Source: Halopseudomonas pelagia CL-AP6
GTDB taxonomy: Bacteria > Pseudomonadota > Gammaproteobacteria > Pseudomonadales > Pseudomonadaceae
Length of the DNA stretch: 64,000 bases
Assembly: GCF_000410875.1 (NCBI RefSeq)
Contig: NZ_AROI01000003.1
Span: 124,001-188,000, forward strand
Direction of reading: 5' to 3'
The notes under the pieces are model-generated. The model was not told the DNA's origin and did not search any database. It saw nothing but the letters and a program-made list of their open reading frames with translations. Within the stretch, counting starts at the first letter, position 1. Each line of letters starts with the position of its first letter. This document shows positions 1 to 7,482 of this stretch, piece after piece. Both the position numbers and the translations under genes were made by a program.

Positions 1-702
1 CCCTCCATTGAAACGTACCCAGTCTTTGAGTTCGCGCACAAACGCTGGATCGCGCATCTGTGCGGTATTACCTTGCACCACGAAATCAAGCACGCTCTCC
101 ATAGCCAGTTTATCCGTGAGCAGGTGCACCCGGACGCCATTCCCTGAGCCGGCTTTTTCCAACAGCTTCAATTCGCCGCTTGAAAGCGGCTTGGCATCAA
201 ACTCGCCCCTAGTGGACTGCCGACGCGGGATTGCCTCGAACAGCGGTGTTCGCACCGCTGTTGCAGGCTCAAGGGATATATCCAATGACTCAGTCGCGCC
301 TGTCTTGAAAACAGTCTCGCCTCGAAAGCCCATTGCTGAAGCCGCCTGCACAAGGTTCTCAGCGGCGCAGCCGAGGCTGACAAAGAGGTGGTGGTCGTCG
401 GGATCAACAATCGGGCACCTGCGTTGATAGTCAGGCAGAATTGAAATCGACTGGTCACCCGCCCTAAACTTCCAGCACTGCGTGTTGTGGCTGGACGGTG
501 CGAGGGTTGCGTAGCGCACCAGCTCACGTAATGCGGCGGAGGCGGAAGTGTCACTCGAGCCAAGGTCACCGTGACGCCAAATCTGCTTTACTGCCTGCTC
601 GTATTCGGAACCACCCCTGCTGAGGGAGTAGGAAGCAAGCAATCCTGTAGCGCCCAGTCCGGTAGCCACGGCAGATGCGATGAACTTTCTTCTGGTCAAC
701 AT
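1..702 (-). CDS. Acg-family nitroreductase-like protein (partial, C-terminus outside window)
   Basis: The reading frame starts at an ATG at 702 and is open to the left edge, giving the first 234 residues. The N-terminus carries a twin-arginine signal (TRRKFIASAVATGLGATG), so export by Tat is likely. The middle contains RYATLAPSSHNTQCWKF and an RRQSTRGEFD stretch, and the visible end reads LKDWVRFNGG. This combination is typical of the Acg/FMN-binding branch of the nitroreductase superfamily, whose substrates are mostly unknown. The start lies 23 bases beyond the attC site at 726-802, so the gene looks like the next cassette of the array, or the first gene left of it. The family call is firm; the function is not. 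Confidence 0.75.
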   Translation of the reverse strand, partial: MLTRRKFIASAVATGLGATGLLASYSLSRGGSEYEQAVKQIWRHGDLGSSDTSASAALRELVRYATLAPSSHNTQCWKFRAGDQSISILPDYQRRCPIVDPDDHHLFVSLGCAAENLVQAASAMGFRGETVFKTGATESLDISLEPATAVRTPLFEAIPRRQSTRGEFDAKPLSSGELKLLEKAGSGNGVRVHLLTDKLAMESVLDFVVQGNTAQMRDPAFVRELKDWVRFNGG

Positions 703-725
703 AGCACTACGCCCCCTCTTTGAAC

Positions 726-802
726 GCCTAACGCGTTGCGCAGCGGTACACCGCAAGCGCGTCCAACCCCAAAGGCGGGCAAATTACCGCTAATGGTTAG
801 GT
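726..802 (-). other. attC site 1 (behind the diguanylate cyclase gene)
   Basis: The site is bounded by GCCTAAC (726-732) and GTTAGGT (796-802), which fit the RYYYAAC/GTTRRRY core boxes. The inner part holds CGCGTTGCG pairing with CGCAAGCGCG. It lies 41 bases past the stop codon of the GGDEF gene and just before the next gene start, the position expected for an attC. Confidence 0.7.
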
Positions 803-843
803 AAAAAATATAGCTTAAAAAGTGTGTGCGCAGCCCAATGATG

Positions 844-2445
844 TCATCGATTTGCCCCTGAGTTATGACGCACACTATCGGTGGCCGGGCCAACGGCCGA
901 CTCGACCCTGTTACGACCTCCGTTCTTGGCCCGGTAGAGCGCCTCATCGGCCCGCTTAACGAGTACGTCAAAGCCATCCTCCTGGCCGAGTAGGGTCACG
1001 CCAAAGCTGGCCGTGACCGATCCGACTGGGTCAAAACCCTGCCCCCCGATGGCTTGGCACAAGCGTTCAGCGATTACCAAAGCGGCAGCCAAGCTGGTTT
1101 CGGGCAGCAGTACCATGAATTCCTCCCCGCCCCAGCGGCCATGCGTGTCCACGCGGCGGAGGTGTTCATTGACCAGGTCGACAACCGTCTTCAGCACCTC
1201 ATCTCCGGCATGATGGCCGAATGTGTCGTTGACGCGTTTAAAATGGTCGATGTCGTACATAATCAGCGCCAGCGGCCGGCCGTAACGCGTGGCACGGTCA
1301 ATTTCTTCGCTGAGAATGCGGCTGAATTCGCCACGGCTCGCAATACCGGTAAGCGTGTCGGTAGTCGCCAGTTTGTGGATTTCTTGTTGGTCGCGCTTGC
1401 GCTCAGTGATGTCGCGATGATTGCAGAAGATCAGCTTCGTGCCGTTGTAGTAGGCGCCATTGCTGGTTACCTCAACGTCGATCACACGACCGTCCTTGCG
1501 TTGGTGGCGGGTGTCGAAATGATCGCCGGAGAAATCAACCGACTGCAGCATACCCACAATCGTATCGCGGTCGAACTGACTATCCCACTCCCATACATGC
1601 AGCTGGTGAGCTTCGTCCACGGTATAGCCGAGCATGTCGGCGAAACGTTTGTTGGCCCGGTACACACTGCCATCGGTGCGGAGCACCGAGATGCCGTCGC
1701 GGTTCTGCTCGAAGAAGATACTCCACAGCGCCACCTGATCCCGCAGGTGAGCCTGCATTTTGTGCCGCTCGTCGGCGTGGTATTGGAATTCCAGTGCCGC
1801 ACTGAATGCTGATGCCAAGTGCACAGCGGTGTTGATTTCGTCTTGGTGAAAGTGCCGCTTGCCGCCGACATGCTCCAGGCACAGCACTCCGGCCAGGCGG
1901 GCACCCGCATGAATCGGCGCGACGAGCATGGCCCCGATGGCGTTCGGCCTCAGATAGCTATCGAAAAGCGCCCTTGTATGCGGGGCCGTGGGGGCATCGC
2001 TGACCTGCAAGATCTCCTCCCGCGCAAGAGCGTCAAAATAGATCGGATAGTCCTTGGCGGCGAGCCGACCTCCCCGTAAATGGCGCTTCATATCCGCCTG
2101 ATAGAGGTCGAGGTTCTCAAGACTGCTTCGCAGAGAATCGAATGTCCAGATCCCGGCGCGCCCCACATCAAGGGCCAGCGCGGCGGCTTCCGTTACCACG
2201 CCGGCAGCATTGGTCAGCGCGCCTTCGTAGCGCCGCCACAGACTCCCAACCTTGATCAACGCCTGCTGCTGCCGGCATAGACGCTTTAGGAGTTCAGGGT
2301 CCCCGGTTTCGCTCTGCGGCTCAATCATGTTGCGAGTAACTCCATTCATGGTGCGGTCAGTCCAGCCCCGCACCAGCAACGAAGCATTGGCGTAGTTGCC
2401 TCGCAACGACCGATCGTTCATTTTTTTTGTGGTGTGGTCTCGCAC
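844..2445 (-). CDS. Diguanylate cyclase with GAF and PAS sensor domains
   Basis: Makes cyclic di-GMP from two GTP. The 533-residue protein has a GAF-like domain (about 60-220), a PAS domain with PAC tail ending NHRDITERK (about 240-350), and a GGDEF domain (about 360-515) with an intact GGEEF active site at 439-443. RRVD at 430-433 matches the RxxD product-inhibition I-site. No membrane segment is seen, so it is a cytoplasmic sensor enzyme. Start choice is uncertain: ATG at 2445 or 2421 (MNDRSLRG); neither has a strong Shine-Dalgarno. No attC separates it from the flavin reductase gene upstream, so the two may share one cassette. A sigma70-like promoter with an overlapping dyad lies upstream at 2483-2523. 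Confidence 0.88.
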   Translation of the reverse strand: MRDHTTKKMNDRSLRGNYANASLLVRGWTDRTMNGVTRNMIEPQSETGDPELLKRLCRQQQALIKVGSLWRRYEGALTNAAGVVTEAAALALDVGRAGIWTFDSLRSSLENLDLYQADMKRHLRGGRLAAKDYPIYFDALAREEILQVSDAPTAPHTRALFDSYLRPNAIGAMLVAPIHAGARLAGVLCLEHVGGKRHFHQDEINTAVHLASAFSAALEFQYHADERHKMQAHLRDQVALWSIFFEQNRDGISVLRTDGSVYRANKRFADMLGYTVDEAHQLHVWEWDSQFDRDTIVGMLQSVDFSGDHFDTRHQRKDGRVIDVEVTSNGAYYNGTKLIFCNHRDITERKRDQQEIHKLATTDTLTGIASRGEFSRILSEEIDRATRYGRPLALIMYDIDHFKRVNDTFGHHAGDEVLKTVVDLVNEHLRRVDTHGRWGGEEFMVLLPETSLAAALVIAERLCQAIGGQGFDPVGSVTASFGVTLLGQEDGFDVLVKRADEALYRAKNGGRNRVESAVGPATDSVRHNSGANR

Positions 2446-2495
2446 GCCAGCATAGCAGGCAGAGCGAGGCTTACAGAGCTTTCAATCTTGATAAG

Positions 2496-2523
2496 ATTGT
2501 ATGATTTAAGCAGTCGAATGCAA
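2496..2523 (-). promoter_or_regulatory. Candidate sigma70 promoter with overlapping dyad operator, upstream of diguanylate cyclase
   Basis: On the minus strand TTGCAT (2518-2523) and TACAAT (2496-2501) are 16 bases apart. A perfect dyad, CAATCTT-GAT-AAGATTG, covers 2483-2499 and overlaps the -10 element, the place where a repressor would bind. Seen in sequence; function inferred. Confidence 0.45.
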
Positions 2524-2555
2524 AAAAGAACTGTTACTTAAACCCCGCAACGCAC

Positions 2556-2648
2556 CTAAGACTCGTAGAAGACGGCAGTACCATCAGAGTTCAAAACATA
2601 CTGCTGTGTTGGTTGCCGGGAGCCGCCACCAATGTCTATTGATGGACG
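2556..2648 (-). other. Unassigned 30-codon open frame directly after the flavin reductase stop codon
   Basis: Immediately after the TAG stop of the flavin reductase gene the same frame stays open for 30 codons to a second TAG. The peptide would begin RPSIDIGGG and end DGTAVFYES. It has no ATG. The composition looks protein-like, so it may be the tail of a lost cassette gene or a read-through extension, but chance cannot be excluded. Confidence 0.25.
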
Positions 2649-3191
2649 CTAAACGCTTGGCGGGAGCTTGGAGGCCATCATCTTCCTGCGGTCAATCTTG
2701 CGCCCGTCGACGATGAACGTTCCGTCACCAACGGCGTGAACCGCGCGCTTCTCCTTGCGTGTGGTATCGATGTAGGCGGCAACCGCCTCTAACACAACAA
2801 TGTTATGCCTTTGAACGATGTCGATGACCTTGCACTCAATATTGGCAAAGCACTCCTTGATCAAGGCCGGCCTGACGACCTTAGCCTGCACTGGTGTGAG
2901 ATTGAATTTGGCAAACTTGTCTGTGTCTGCCCCAGAGCAAGTCCCTATGCCAACCACCTTATCCAATAGGTCGACGGTGGGAATGGCGATGACGCACTCC
3001 CGGTTCTCTCGCAACGCCGCGAAGGAGTGATTCCATTCACCCGTGGTGATTGCAAATACCGGAGTGAAATCCATCACCATGGTCCAGGAAATAGTCATGA
3101 TGTTGTTTTTCTCTCCATCATGGGTTGTCACTAGGACCACAGGCCCTGATTCCATCAGGGTGAAAGCCTTGCTCAATTTCAATTCACGCAT
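2649..3191 (-). CDS. Flavin reductase family protein (FMN-binding split barrel)
   Basis: About 180 residues. The pattern SGPVVLVTTHDGEKNNIMT near the N-terminus, then a hydrophobic core with IGTCSGADTDKF, is typical of the flavin reductase/DIM6 NTAB split-barrel family, which binds FMN and usually supplies reduced flavin or acts as a small oxidoreductase. I chose the ATG at 3191 (MRELKLSKAF) because GGAG lies nine bases before it; an upstream in-frame ATG at 3212 is less well placed. It begins 50 bases from the attC at 3241-3324, so it is the first gene of its cassette. The natural substrate cannot be told from sequence. Confidence 0.8.
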   Translation of the reverse strand: MRELKLSKAFTLMESGPVVLVTTHDGEKNNIMTISWTMVMDFTPVFAITTGEWNHSFAALRENRECVIAIPTVDLLDKVVGIGTCSGADTDKFAKFNLTPVQAKVVRPALIKECFANIECKVIDIVQRHNIVVLEAVAAYIDTTRKEKRAVHAVGDGTFIVDGRKIDRRKMMASKLPPSV

Positions 3192-3240
3192 GGGAGCAGC
3201 TCCGATAGTCATGCCAAGCTTGCGCGCTAGATATTAAGAC

Positions 3241-3324
3241 GCCCAACAACTGAGCTCAGCGGCGGTCTGTGCTGTACGGCCGGCTCAAGCCACAAACCGG
3301 GTGTACTGGAGCCACGAGTTATAC
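3241..3324 (-). other. attC site 2 (behind the DUF2845-like gene)
   Basis: Core boxes read GCCCAAC (3241-3247) and GTTATAC (3318-3324) on the plus strand, 84 bases in all. The first fits the consensus exactly, the second has T at one purine position. It begins directly after the stop codon of the small secreted-protein gene. Confidence 0.6.
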
Positions 3325-3333
3325 GCGCTACGA

Positions 3334-3657
3334 TCACATCCGACTGGTTTGTTTCGATGTTATTGACACAACAGTGTTATTCTCCACCGTGATTATGACC
3401 AAGTACTCGCCCCCAATAGAACCATCAAGCTTGTATGTTAAAACTTCTCGCTTTATAGGATGGCCTCCGCCCCCTTCATCGACACCGATAGTTTCAACAT
3501 CTTGATATAACGGCACGCCCACAACGGCAATGATTTCTGACTTGCTTTGTCCGCTAGAAATCAGCTTGCCGCTCATCAGCCTAAAACTACCTGCCGCCTG
3601 GGCGACCAATGCGCACGACATGAGCGAAAGCAATAGGATGATTTTAAGTTTGTTCAT
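3334..3657 (-). CDS. Small secreted protein, DUF2845-like
   Basis: About 107 residues from the ATG at 3657, which follows GGAG. A clear Sec signal peptide (MNKLKIILLLSLMSCALVAQA) is followed by a mature part of about 85 residues with LISSGQSKSEIIAVVGVP, the pattern of the DUF2845 family of short periplasmic proteins, then a strand-rich tail. Function unknown. It is the cassette gene of the attC at 3241-3324. Just upstream lies a lone IS1182-like end (3688-3722) and then IS66, so any original cassette boundary on that side has been destroyed. Confidence 0.6.
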   Translation of the reverse strand: MNKLKIILLLSLMSCALVAQAAGSFRLMSGKLISSGQSKSEIIAVVGVPLYQDVETIGVDEGGGGHPIKREVLTYKLDGSIGGEYLVIITVENNTVVSITSKQTSRM

Positions 3658-3687
3658 AGTGTTAACTCCGGTATCTATTGGATATAC

Positions 3688-3722
3688 GAGACTGTAGAAA
3701 ACCACATTTGAGGTTCACCCAA
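3688..3722. mobile_element. Solo terminal sequence resembling the IS1182-family end at 11446
   Basis: GAGACTGTAGAAAACCACAT at the start of this stretch is nearly the same as the left end of the IS1182-family element in this window (GAGGCTGTAGAAAAACCCAT), and similarity continues into the following ATTT and G-rich part. No partner end was found nearby. It abuts the left end of IS66, so it is probably debris of an older IS1182-type insertion. Confidence 0.55.
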
Positions 3723-3738
3723 CGTAAGCGTCCGGCCA

Positions 3739-5277
3739 TCACAGCTTGATAGCCGGCTTCCAGTTATGAGGCAGTAACTCGTCGATGGCGCTGTTCTTCT
3801 GCGTCGGCAGTCGACTCAGCACATCTTTCAGATAGGCGTAAGGATCATGTCCGTTCAGTTTGGCGGACTGGATCAGGGTCATGATGGCGGCGGCGCGCTG
3901 ACCACTGCGTAGCGAACCGGCGAACAGCCAGTTATTGCGGCCCATTGCCCAAGGCCGGATCTGGTTTTCAACCCAGTTGTTGTCGATCGGCACGGCACCG
4001 TCATCCAGATAACGTGTCAGTGCTACCCAGCGCTTCAGGCTGTAATCCAGAGTTTTGGCTGTTCCTGATCCATCCGGCACTTTTTGCCGTTGGGTCAGCA
4101 TCCATTTATGCAGCGCCTCGGCAATGGGTTTGGCTTGTGTGGCCCTCATGAACTTGCGCTGTTCCGGTGTCAGATCTTTGGCTTCCTGCTCGACCTGGTA
4201 CAACAGCTTGATGTACTCCAAGGCCTGCTCGGCCAGCGTACTCTGATTGGCGACGTGCAGGTCGTAGAGCTTGCGCCGGGCATGGGCCATGCAGCCGATC
4301 TCGATGATGCCCTTGCCGAACCCAGCCTTGTAACCGGCGTAATCATCACACACCAGTTTGCCTTGCCAGTCACCCAGGAAGGTGCGGGCATGCTCACCCG
4401 CCCGGCTGGGGGCGAAGTCGTAAACAGTTGCTTTCAGATCAGAGAACGGGGTGGTGCTGTAGGCCCAGACGTAGGCTTTGTGGGTTTTCTTCTTGCCAGG
4501 TGCCAGCATGTTGACCGGTGTTTCATCTGCGTGTAAGACGCCATGTTCCAGCATGGCTATTCTCAGGGCGTCGGCCAGTGGTTGCAGTTGGACGCCGCAA
4601 GCGCCGACCCATTGGGCCAGTGTGGAGCGAGCGATGGTGAGTCCGGCACGGCCGAAGATGCGTTCCTGGCGATACAGCGGCAGATGATCAGCGTATTTGG
4701 CGACCAGTACCTGGGCCAGCAGGCCCGAGGTCGGGATGCCTTTGTCGATGACCTGTGCCGGAACCGGCGCCTGGGTCAGGGTGCCGCACTGGTTACAGGC
4801 CCACTTGCCACGGATATGGCGTTCAACGGTGAACACACCCGGTACATAATCCAGTTTTTCGCTGACGTCTTCGCCGATACGCTTGAGCTGACACCCGCAG
4901 CGACACTGGGTGTCATCGGGCTCGTGATGGATCAGTGTCCGGGGCAGTTCTGGCGGCAGCGGCGCACGTTTGGGCTGCTGCTTGGGTTTGGTGTCAGGAG
5001 GCAGGGTCTCTGCGAGCTCGGCCAGTTCGGCCTCGATGGCTGCAATGTCGCTGTCCACCAGCTCTTCCAGCAGCAACCCTTGATGACCATCCAGCTGCTC
5101 GCTGCGCCGGGCGAATTTGTGGCGTTTGAGTATGGCTATTTCGTGGGTCAGCTTCTCGATCACCGCATCGCGGTGGGCCAGAACCCGATCCTTGCTCTCC
5201 ACGCGATCAAGCAGCTCCATCGCAAGGGCGCGGAGCTGGTCGGTAGAGAGCTGATTGAGATCGGGTCGCTGAGTCAT
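3739..5277 (-). CDS. tnpC: IS66-family transposase TnpC
   Basis: The 512-residue DDE transposase of IS66 elements. An N-terminal coiled coil (ELLDRVESKDRVLAHRDAVIEKL) precedes a zinc-finger region with CRCGCQL and CNQCGTL near residues 128-165. The catalytic core has LHADETP, then VCDDYAGYKAGF, and the C-terminal part VPIDNNWVENQIRPWAMGR holds the last acidic residue. A C-terminal IS66 tail follows. Length and motifs are complete, so the protein appears intact although the element's right end does not. Confidence 0.93.
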   Translation of the reverse strand: MTQRPDLNQLSTDQLRALAMELLDRVESKDRVLAHRDAVIEKLTHEIAILKRHKFARRSEQLDGHQGLLLEELVDSDIAAIEAELAELAETLPPDTKPKQQPKRAPLPPELPRTLIHHEPDDTQCRCGCQLKRIGEDVSEKLDYVPGVFTVERHIRGKWACNQCGTLTQAPVPAQVIDKGIPTSGLLAQVLVAKYADHLPLYRQERIFGRAGLTIARSTLAQWVGACGVQLQPLADALRIAMLEHGVLHADETPVNMLAPGKKKTHKAYVWAYSTTPFSDLKATVYDFAPSRAGEHARTFLGDWQGKLVCDDYAGYKAGFGKGIIEIGCMAHARRKLYDLHVANQSTLAEQALEYIKLLYQVEQEAKDLTPEQRKFMRATQAKPIAEALHKWMLTQRQKVPDGSGTAKTLDYSLKRWVALTRYLDDGAVPIDNNWVENQIRPWAMGRNNWLFAGSLRSGQRAAAIMTLIQSAKLNGHDPYAYLKDVLSRLPTQKNSAIDELLPHNWKPAIKL

Positions 5278-5352
5278 GGCCGGCAGTATGCCAAGCCCCA
5301 GGCCTCGTCGCGATTCCCTTATTTGGTGATGGTTCTGCTGACCAGGTTGTGG

Positions 5353-5688
5353 TTACAGCACCGAGATGACGCCTGCTTCACCCAGGCGCTGCCAAGGCAG
5401 CCCCTGAACCAGCGCCATGACCTGCTCATCGGTCAGCTGCAGACGCTCGCCGCGCCAGGCTTCGCCCCAGTGGAATTTGCCCCGGTTCAGTCGGCGGGCA
5501 CACAGCCAGATACCCAGGCCGTCATGGATGAGCACCTTCATCCGGTTGCCCCGTTTGTTGGCAAATAGGTAGGCGCAGTGAGGTCTGGCCGAGCCAAACA
5601 CCTGAACCACCCGCGCCAGTGCCGTATCGGCACCGGCGCGCATATCCAGCGGTTCGGTCGCCAGCCAGGTCTCATCAATGCGGATCAT
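5353..5688 (-). CDS. tnpB: IS66 accessory protein TnpB
   Basis: About 111 residues, the IS66 Orf2 family, needed together with TnpA and TnpC for IS66 transposition; its biochemical role is unclear. DMRAGADTALARVVQVFG and CAYLFANKRGNRMKVL are family hallmarks. The start at 5688 (MIRIDETWLA) overlaps the tnpA stop codon in an ATGA arrangement, indicating translational coupling, so I prefer it to the upstream in-frame start at 5742. Confidence 0.9.
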   Translation of the reverse strand: MIRIDETWLATEPLDMRAGADTALARVVQVFGSARPHCAYLFANKRGNRMKVLIHDGLGIWLCARRLNRGKFHWGEAWRGERLQLTDEQVMALVQGLPWQRLGEAGVISVL

Positions 5689-6059
5689 CCCAACAGATCT
5701 CGCAACAGCGCGGCACACTGCTGGGCCTGTTCTGTGGGCCATTCCACGACAACCGTACCACCGGCACGGGGTATCTCGATACGAATGGTATTGCCAGCAC
5801 TCGAGACCGACCGGCCGCCCGGAGACGGTGCGACGGCGGGCAAGTTGATTGGCATGAACCCGGGGGTTGCCAGCGGTGCTCCGCCTTCCCGTGCCTGACT
5901 GACCCAGCGTCTGACCAGGTTGGCATTGAGCTCATTGTCCAAGGCAATACGGGCCACGGAGACGTCCGGCTGTCGGCACTGAGCAACGATGCTGGCTTTG
6001 AATTCAGGAGAAAAACGGCGGCGTGTACGTTTAGGAGTGATTACGCTTAATGAGTTCAT
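5685..6059 (-). CDS. tnpA: IS66 accessory protein TnpA
   Basis: The 124-residue first gene of IS66. The N-terminus RRRFSPEFKASIVAQCRQPDVSVARIA is a helix-turn-helix of the transposase IS3/IS911-like type and should bind element DNA. The C-terminal half is variable. The start lies only a few dozen bases from foreign (vapB-derived) sequence, much shorter than the usual leader and terminus of IS66 elements. Confidence 0.85.
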   Translation of the reverse strand: MNSLSVITPKRTRRRFSPEFKASIVAQCRQPDVSVARIALDNELNANLVRRWVSQAREGGAPLATPGFMPINLPAVAPSPGGRSVSSAGNTIRIEIPRAGGTVVVEWPTEQAQQCAALLRDLLG

Positions 6060-6214
6060 CGATAGTGTCCACTAGAAAATACGTGGACACTATCCTGACG
6101 GTGCCAGCGCTACGCTCAAGACGGGATCACCGGACGGTTACGCAGGAAATTCGAAAGCTGCGAGGCAAAATCAAGTGGGAAGGCAACTTGGATGAAATGC
6201 GGAACGCCCGATGA
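6050..6214 (+). pseudogene. vapB: 5'-truncated vapB antitoxin, fused in frame to IS66-end sequence
   Basis: An ATG at 6050 opens a 54-codon frame whose stop overlaps the vapC start (ATGA), the normal vapBC coupling. The last 26 or so residues, QEIRKLRGKIKWEGNLDEMR at their core, are a typical VapB C-terminal toxin-wrapping segment. The first half (MSSSIVSTRKYVDT) is encoded by the IS66 end and its 12-base dyad and shows no ribbon-helix-helix or AbrB DNA-binding domain. TAGGAG lies 12 bases before the ATG. A short hybrid that could still bind toxin but not the operator is possible; a dead remnant is equally possible. Confidence 0.6.
6061..6094. repeat. Perfect 12-base inverted repeat at the IS66/vapB junction
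   Basis: GATAGTGTCCAC (6061-6072) and GTGGACACTATC (6083-6094) are separated by ten bases. It could be the degraded right terminus of IS66, an operator, or a hairpin that hampers read-through into vapC. The match to the left IS66 end is only 7 of 12. Confidence 0.7.
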
Positions 6215-6612
6215 TACTGGTGGATACCAGCGTATGGACCGACTATTTCAATGGCGTCACAAACCCACAAACTGACTTGCTGGACGCCTCAATAGTCCAA
6301 GGATCCGTCGCTATCGGCGACCTCATATTTCTAGAAATCCTGCAAGGCATCCGCAACGACAAACAATATCGTCAAACCAAACAAAGCCTGCTCGCGCTGG
6401 AACAGTATGAGATGTTTGGCACAGATATGGCGGTCAAGTGCGCCGACAATGATCGAGTGCTTCGAAAAAGGGGCATCACGATCAGAAAAACTGCCGACGT
6501 GATCATCGCAACGTTCTGCATAGAGAAGGCGTTACCCCTGCTGTTTTTGGATCGCGACTTTATCCCCTTTGTTGATCGCCTTGGACTTGAGCCTGCCCTG
6601 AGAGGAACATAA
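6211..6612 (+). CDS. vapC: VapC-type PIN-domain toxin ribonuclease
   Basis: A 133-residue PIN domain endoribonuclease. The acidic metal-binding residues are in place: D5 in MILVDTSVWTD, E42 in IFLEILQGI, D96 in KTADVIIA and D114/D116 in LFLDRDF. Such toxins cut tRNA or rRNA unless bound by VapB. The gene is intact but its antitoxin is truncated (see 6050-6214). It reads on the plus strand, opposite to all other cassette genes; toxin-antitoxin cassettes can be inverted because they carry their own promoter. Confidence 0.9.
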   Translation: MILVDTSVWTDYFNGVTNPQTDLLDASIVQGSVAIGDLIFLEILQGIRNDKQYRQTKQSLLALEQYEMFGTDMAVKCADNDRVLRKRGITIRKTADVIIATFCIEKALPLLFLDRDFIPFVDRLGLEPALRGT

Positions 6613-6683
6613 CGATTAAGCTAAGGCGCGGGCTTTAGCCCGTCCCAGCGAACGAAGTGAGCTATTTGAGCGCATAATTAGGC
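6607..6683 (-). other. attC site 3 (degenerate, behind the methyltransferase gene)
   Basis: ACATAAC (6607-6613) and ATTAGGC (6677-6683) bound a 77-base element with an inner GGGCTTTAGCCC hairpin. The second box has ATT where GTT is expected, changing a base of the conserved triplet at the crossover. The left box overlaps the 3' end of vapC. Confidence 0.55.
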
Positions 6684-7442
6684 CAGTTTAAGGCAGAGCC
6701 GCGGCATCAACGCAAATACTCCCCAGCCCAGATATTCGCGTGTGTAAGCAGCATGACGCTCAGGTTCCGAGGTCAATTTGGACCGCACCTCTTGGGCCAA
6801 TTCATCATCGGGATTGGCTTCAAGCCATCTGCGCATAGTGAGCCATTTGGCCGCTTCGTACCTGTCCCAACCGTCTTGATTAGCCAGAACCATTTCAACA
6901 ACATCGTAGCCCTGGTGGCCGAAGGACGCGACCAGTTCTGGTAGCAGAAGGAAGTCAGAGATTGCATTGGCCAAACACCCCTTGGCAATATCTTCCGTTG
7001 GTGGCAATTGCCTCCAGTAAGGTTCGCCTATGAGGATGATTCCTCCAGTGCGCAGGCTCCGAGCCAGAAGCTCAATCGTTCCAGCGACTCCCCCGCCGAT
7101 CCAAGTAGCACCCACACAGGCAGCCACATCGACCTTTTCGTCAGCGACATAGCCTGCCGCATCGTCATGGATGAACTTGACTTGATCAGCCACGCCCAGC
7201 TCTTCGGCACGAAGTCTAGCCTGCTCACTGAACAATTGACTCATGTCGACACCGATGCCAATAACACCGTGATCACGTGCCCATGTACATAGCATCTCTC
7301 CCGAACCGCTGCCAAGATCAAGTACTCGAGCCTCCGATTCCAGACGCAATGCTAAGCCAAGAGTGGCAAATTTTTCTGGTGTAAACGGATTATGGATGCG
7401 GTGCGCGCTTTCCATAATGTTGAATATGCGTGGAATGTCCAT
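6678..7442 (-). CDS. Class I SAM-dependent methyltransferase
   Basis: A 254-residue Rossmann-fold methyltransferase. Motif I VLDLGSGSGEM is at 40-50, followed by an acidic strand end (GIGVDMSQ) and a post-motif IKFIHDDAAGYV-like region, so SAM binding is well supported. The target is not identifiable; the C-terminal half is of the UbiE/Coq5-like small-molecule type. GAGGAAA lies about eight bases before the ATG at 7442. It forms a single-gene cassette with the attC at 6607-6683; the stop codon lies inside the attC core box. Confidence 0.85.
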   Translation of the reverse strand: MDIPRIFNIMESAHRIHNPFTPEKFATLGLALRLESEARVLDLGSGSGEMLCTWARDHGVIGIGVDMSQLFSEQARLRAEELGVADQVKFIHDDAAGYVADEKVDVAACVGATWIGGGVAGTIELLARSLRTGGIILIGEPYWRQLPPTEDIAKGCLANAISDFLLLPELVASFGHQGYDVVEMVLANQDGWDRYEAAKWLTMRRWLEANPDDELAQEVRSKLTSEPERHAAYTREYLGWGVFALMPRLCLKLA

Positions 7443-7482
7443 TGCGTAAATTTCCTCACAGGTGCTAATGAGCTCGGTAAAG

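Larger units (their letters stand above)
3724..6094 (-). mobile_element. IS66-family insertion sequence (tnpA, tnpB, tnpC), probably with a degraded right end
   Basis: Three transposition genes in the canonical IS66 order lie on the minus strand. The left end begins with GTAAGCGTCCGG at 3724, the usual IS66 terminus. No matching inverted end occurs on the right: tnpA starts at 6059, and only a 12-base dyad (6061-6094) separates it from vapB-derived sequence. No 8-base target duplication was found. The exact right boundary is therefore my estimate. The insertion or a later deletion removed the 5' part of a vapB antitoxin gene. Confidence 0.75.

Noticed and set aside
8-427. Plus-strand open frame at the left edge
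   Set aside because: Antisense to the Acg-family gene, which has a Tat signal and family motifs in the minus frame.
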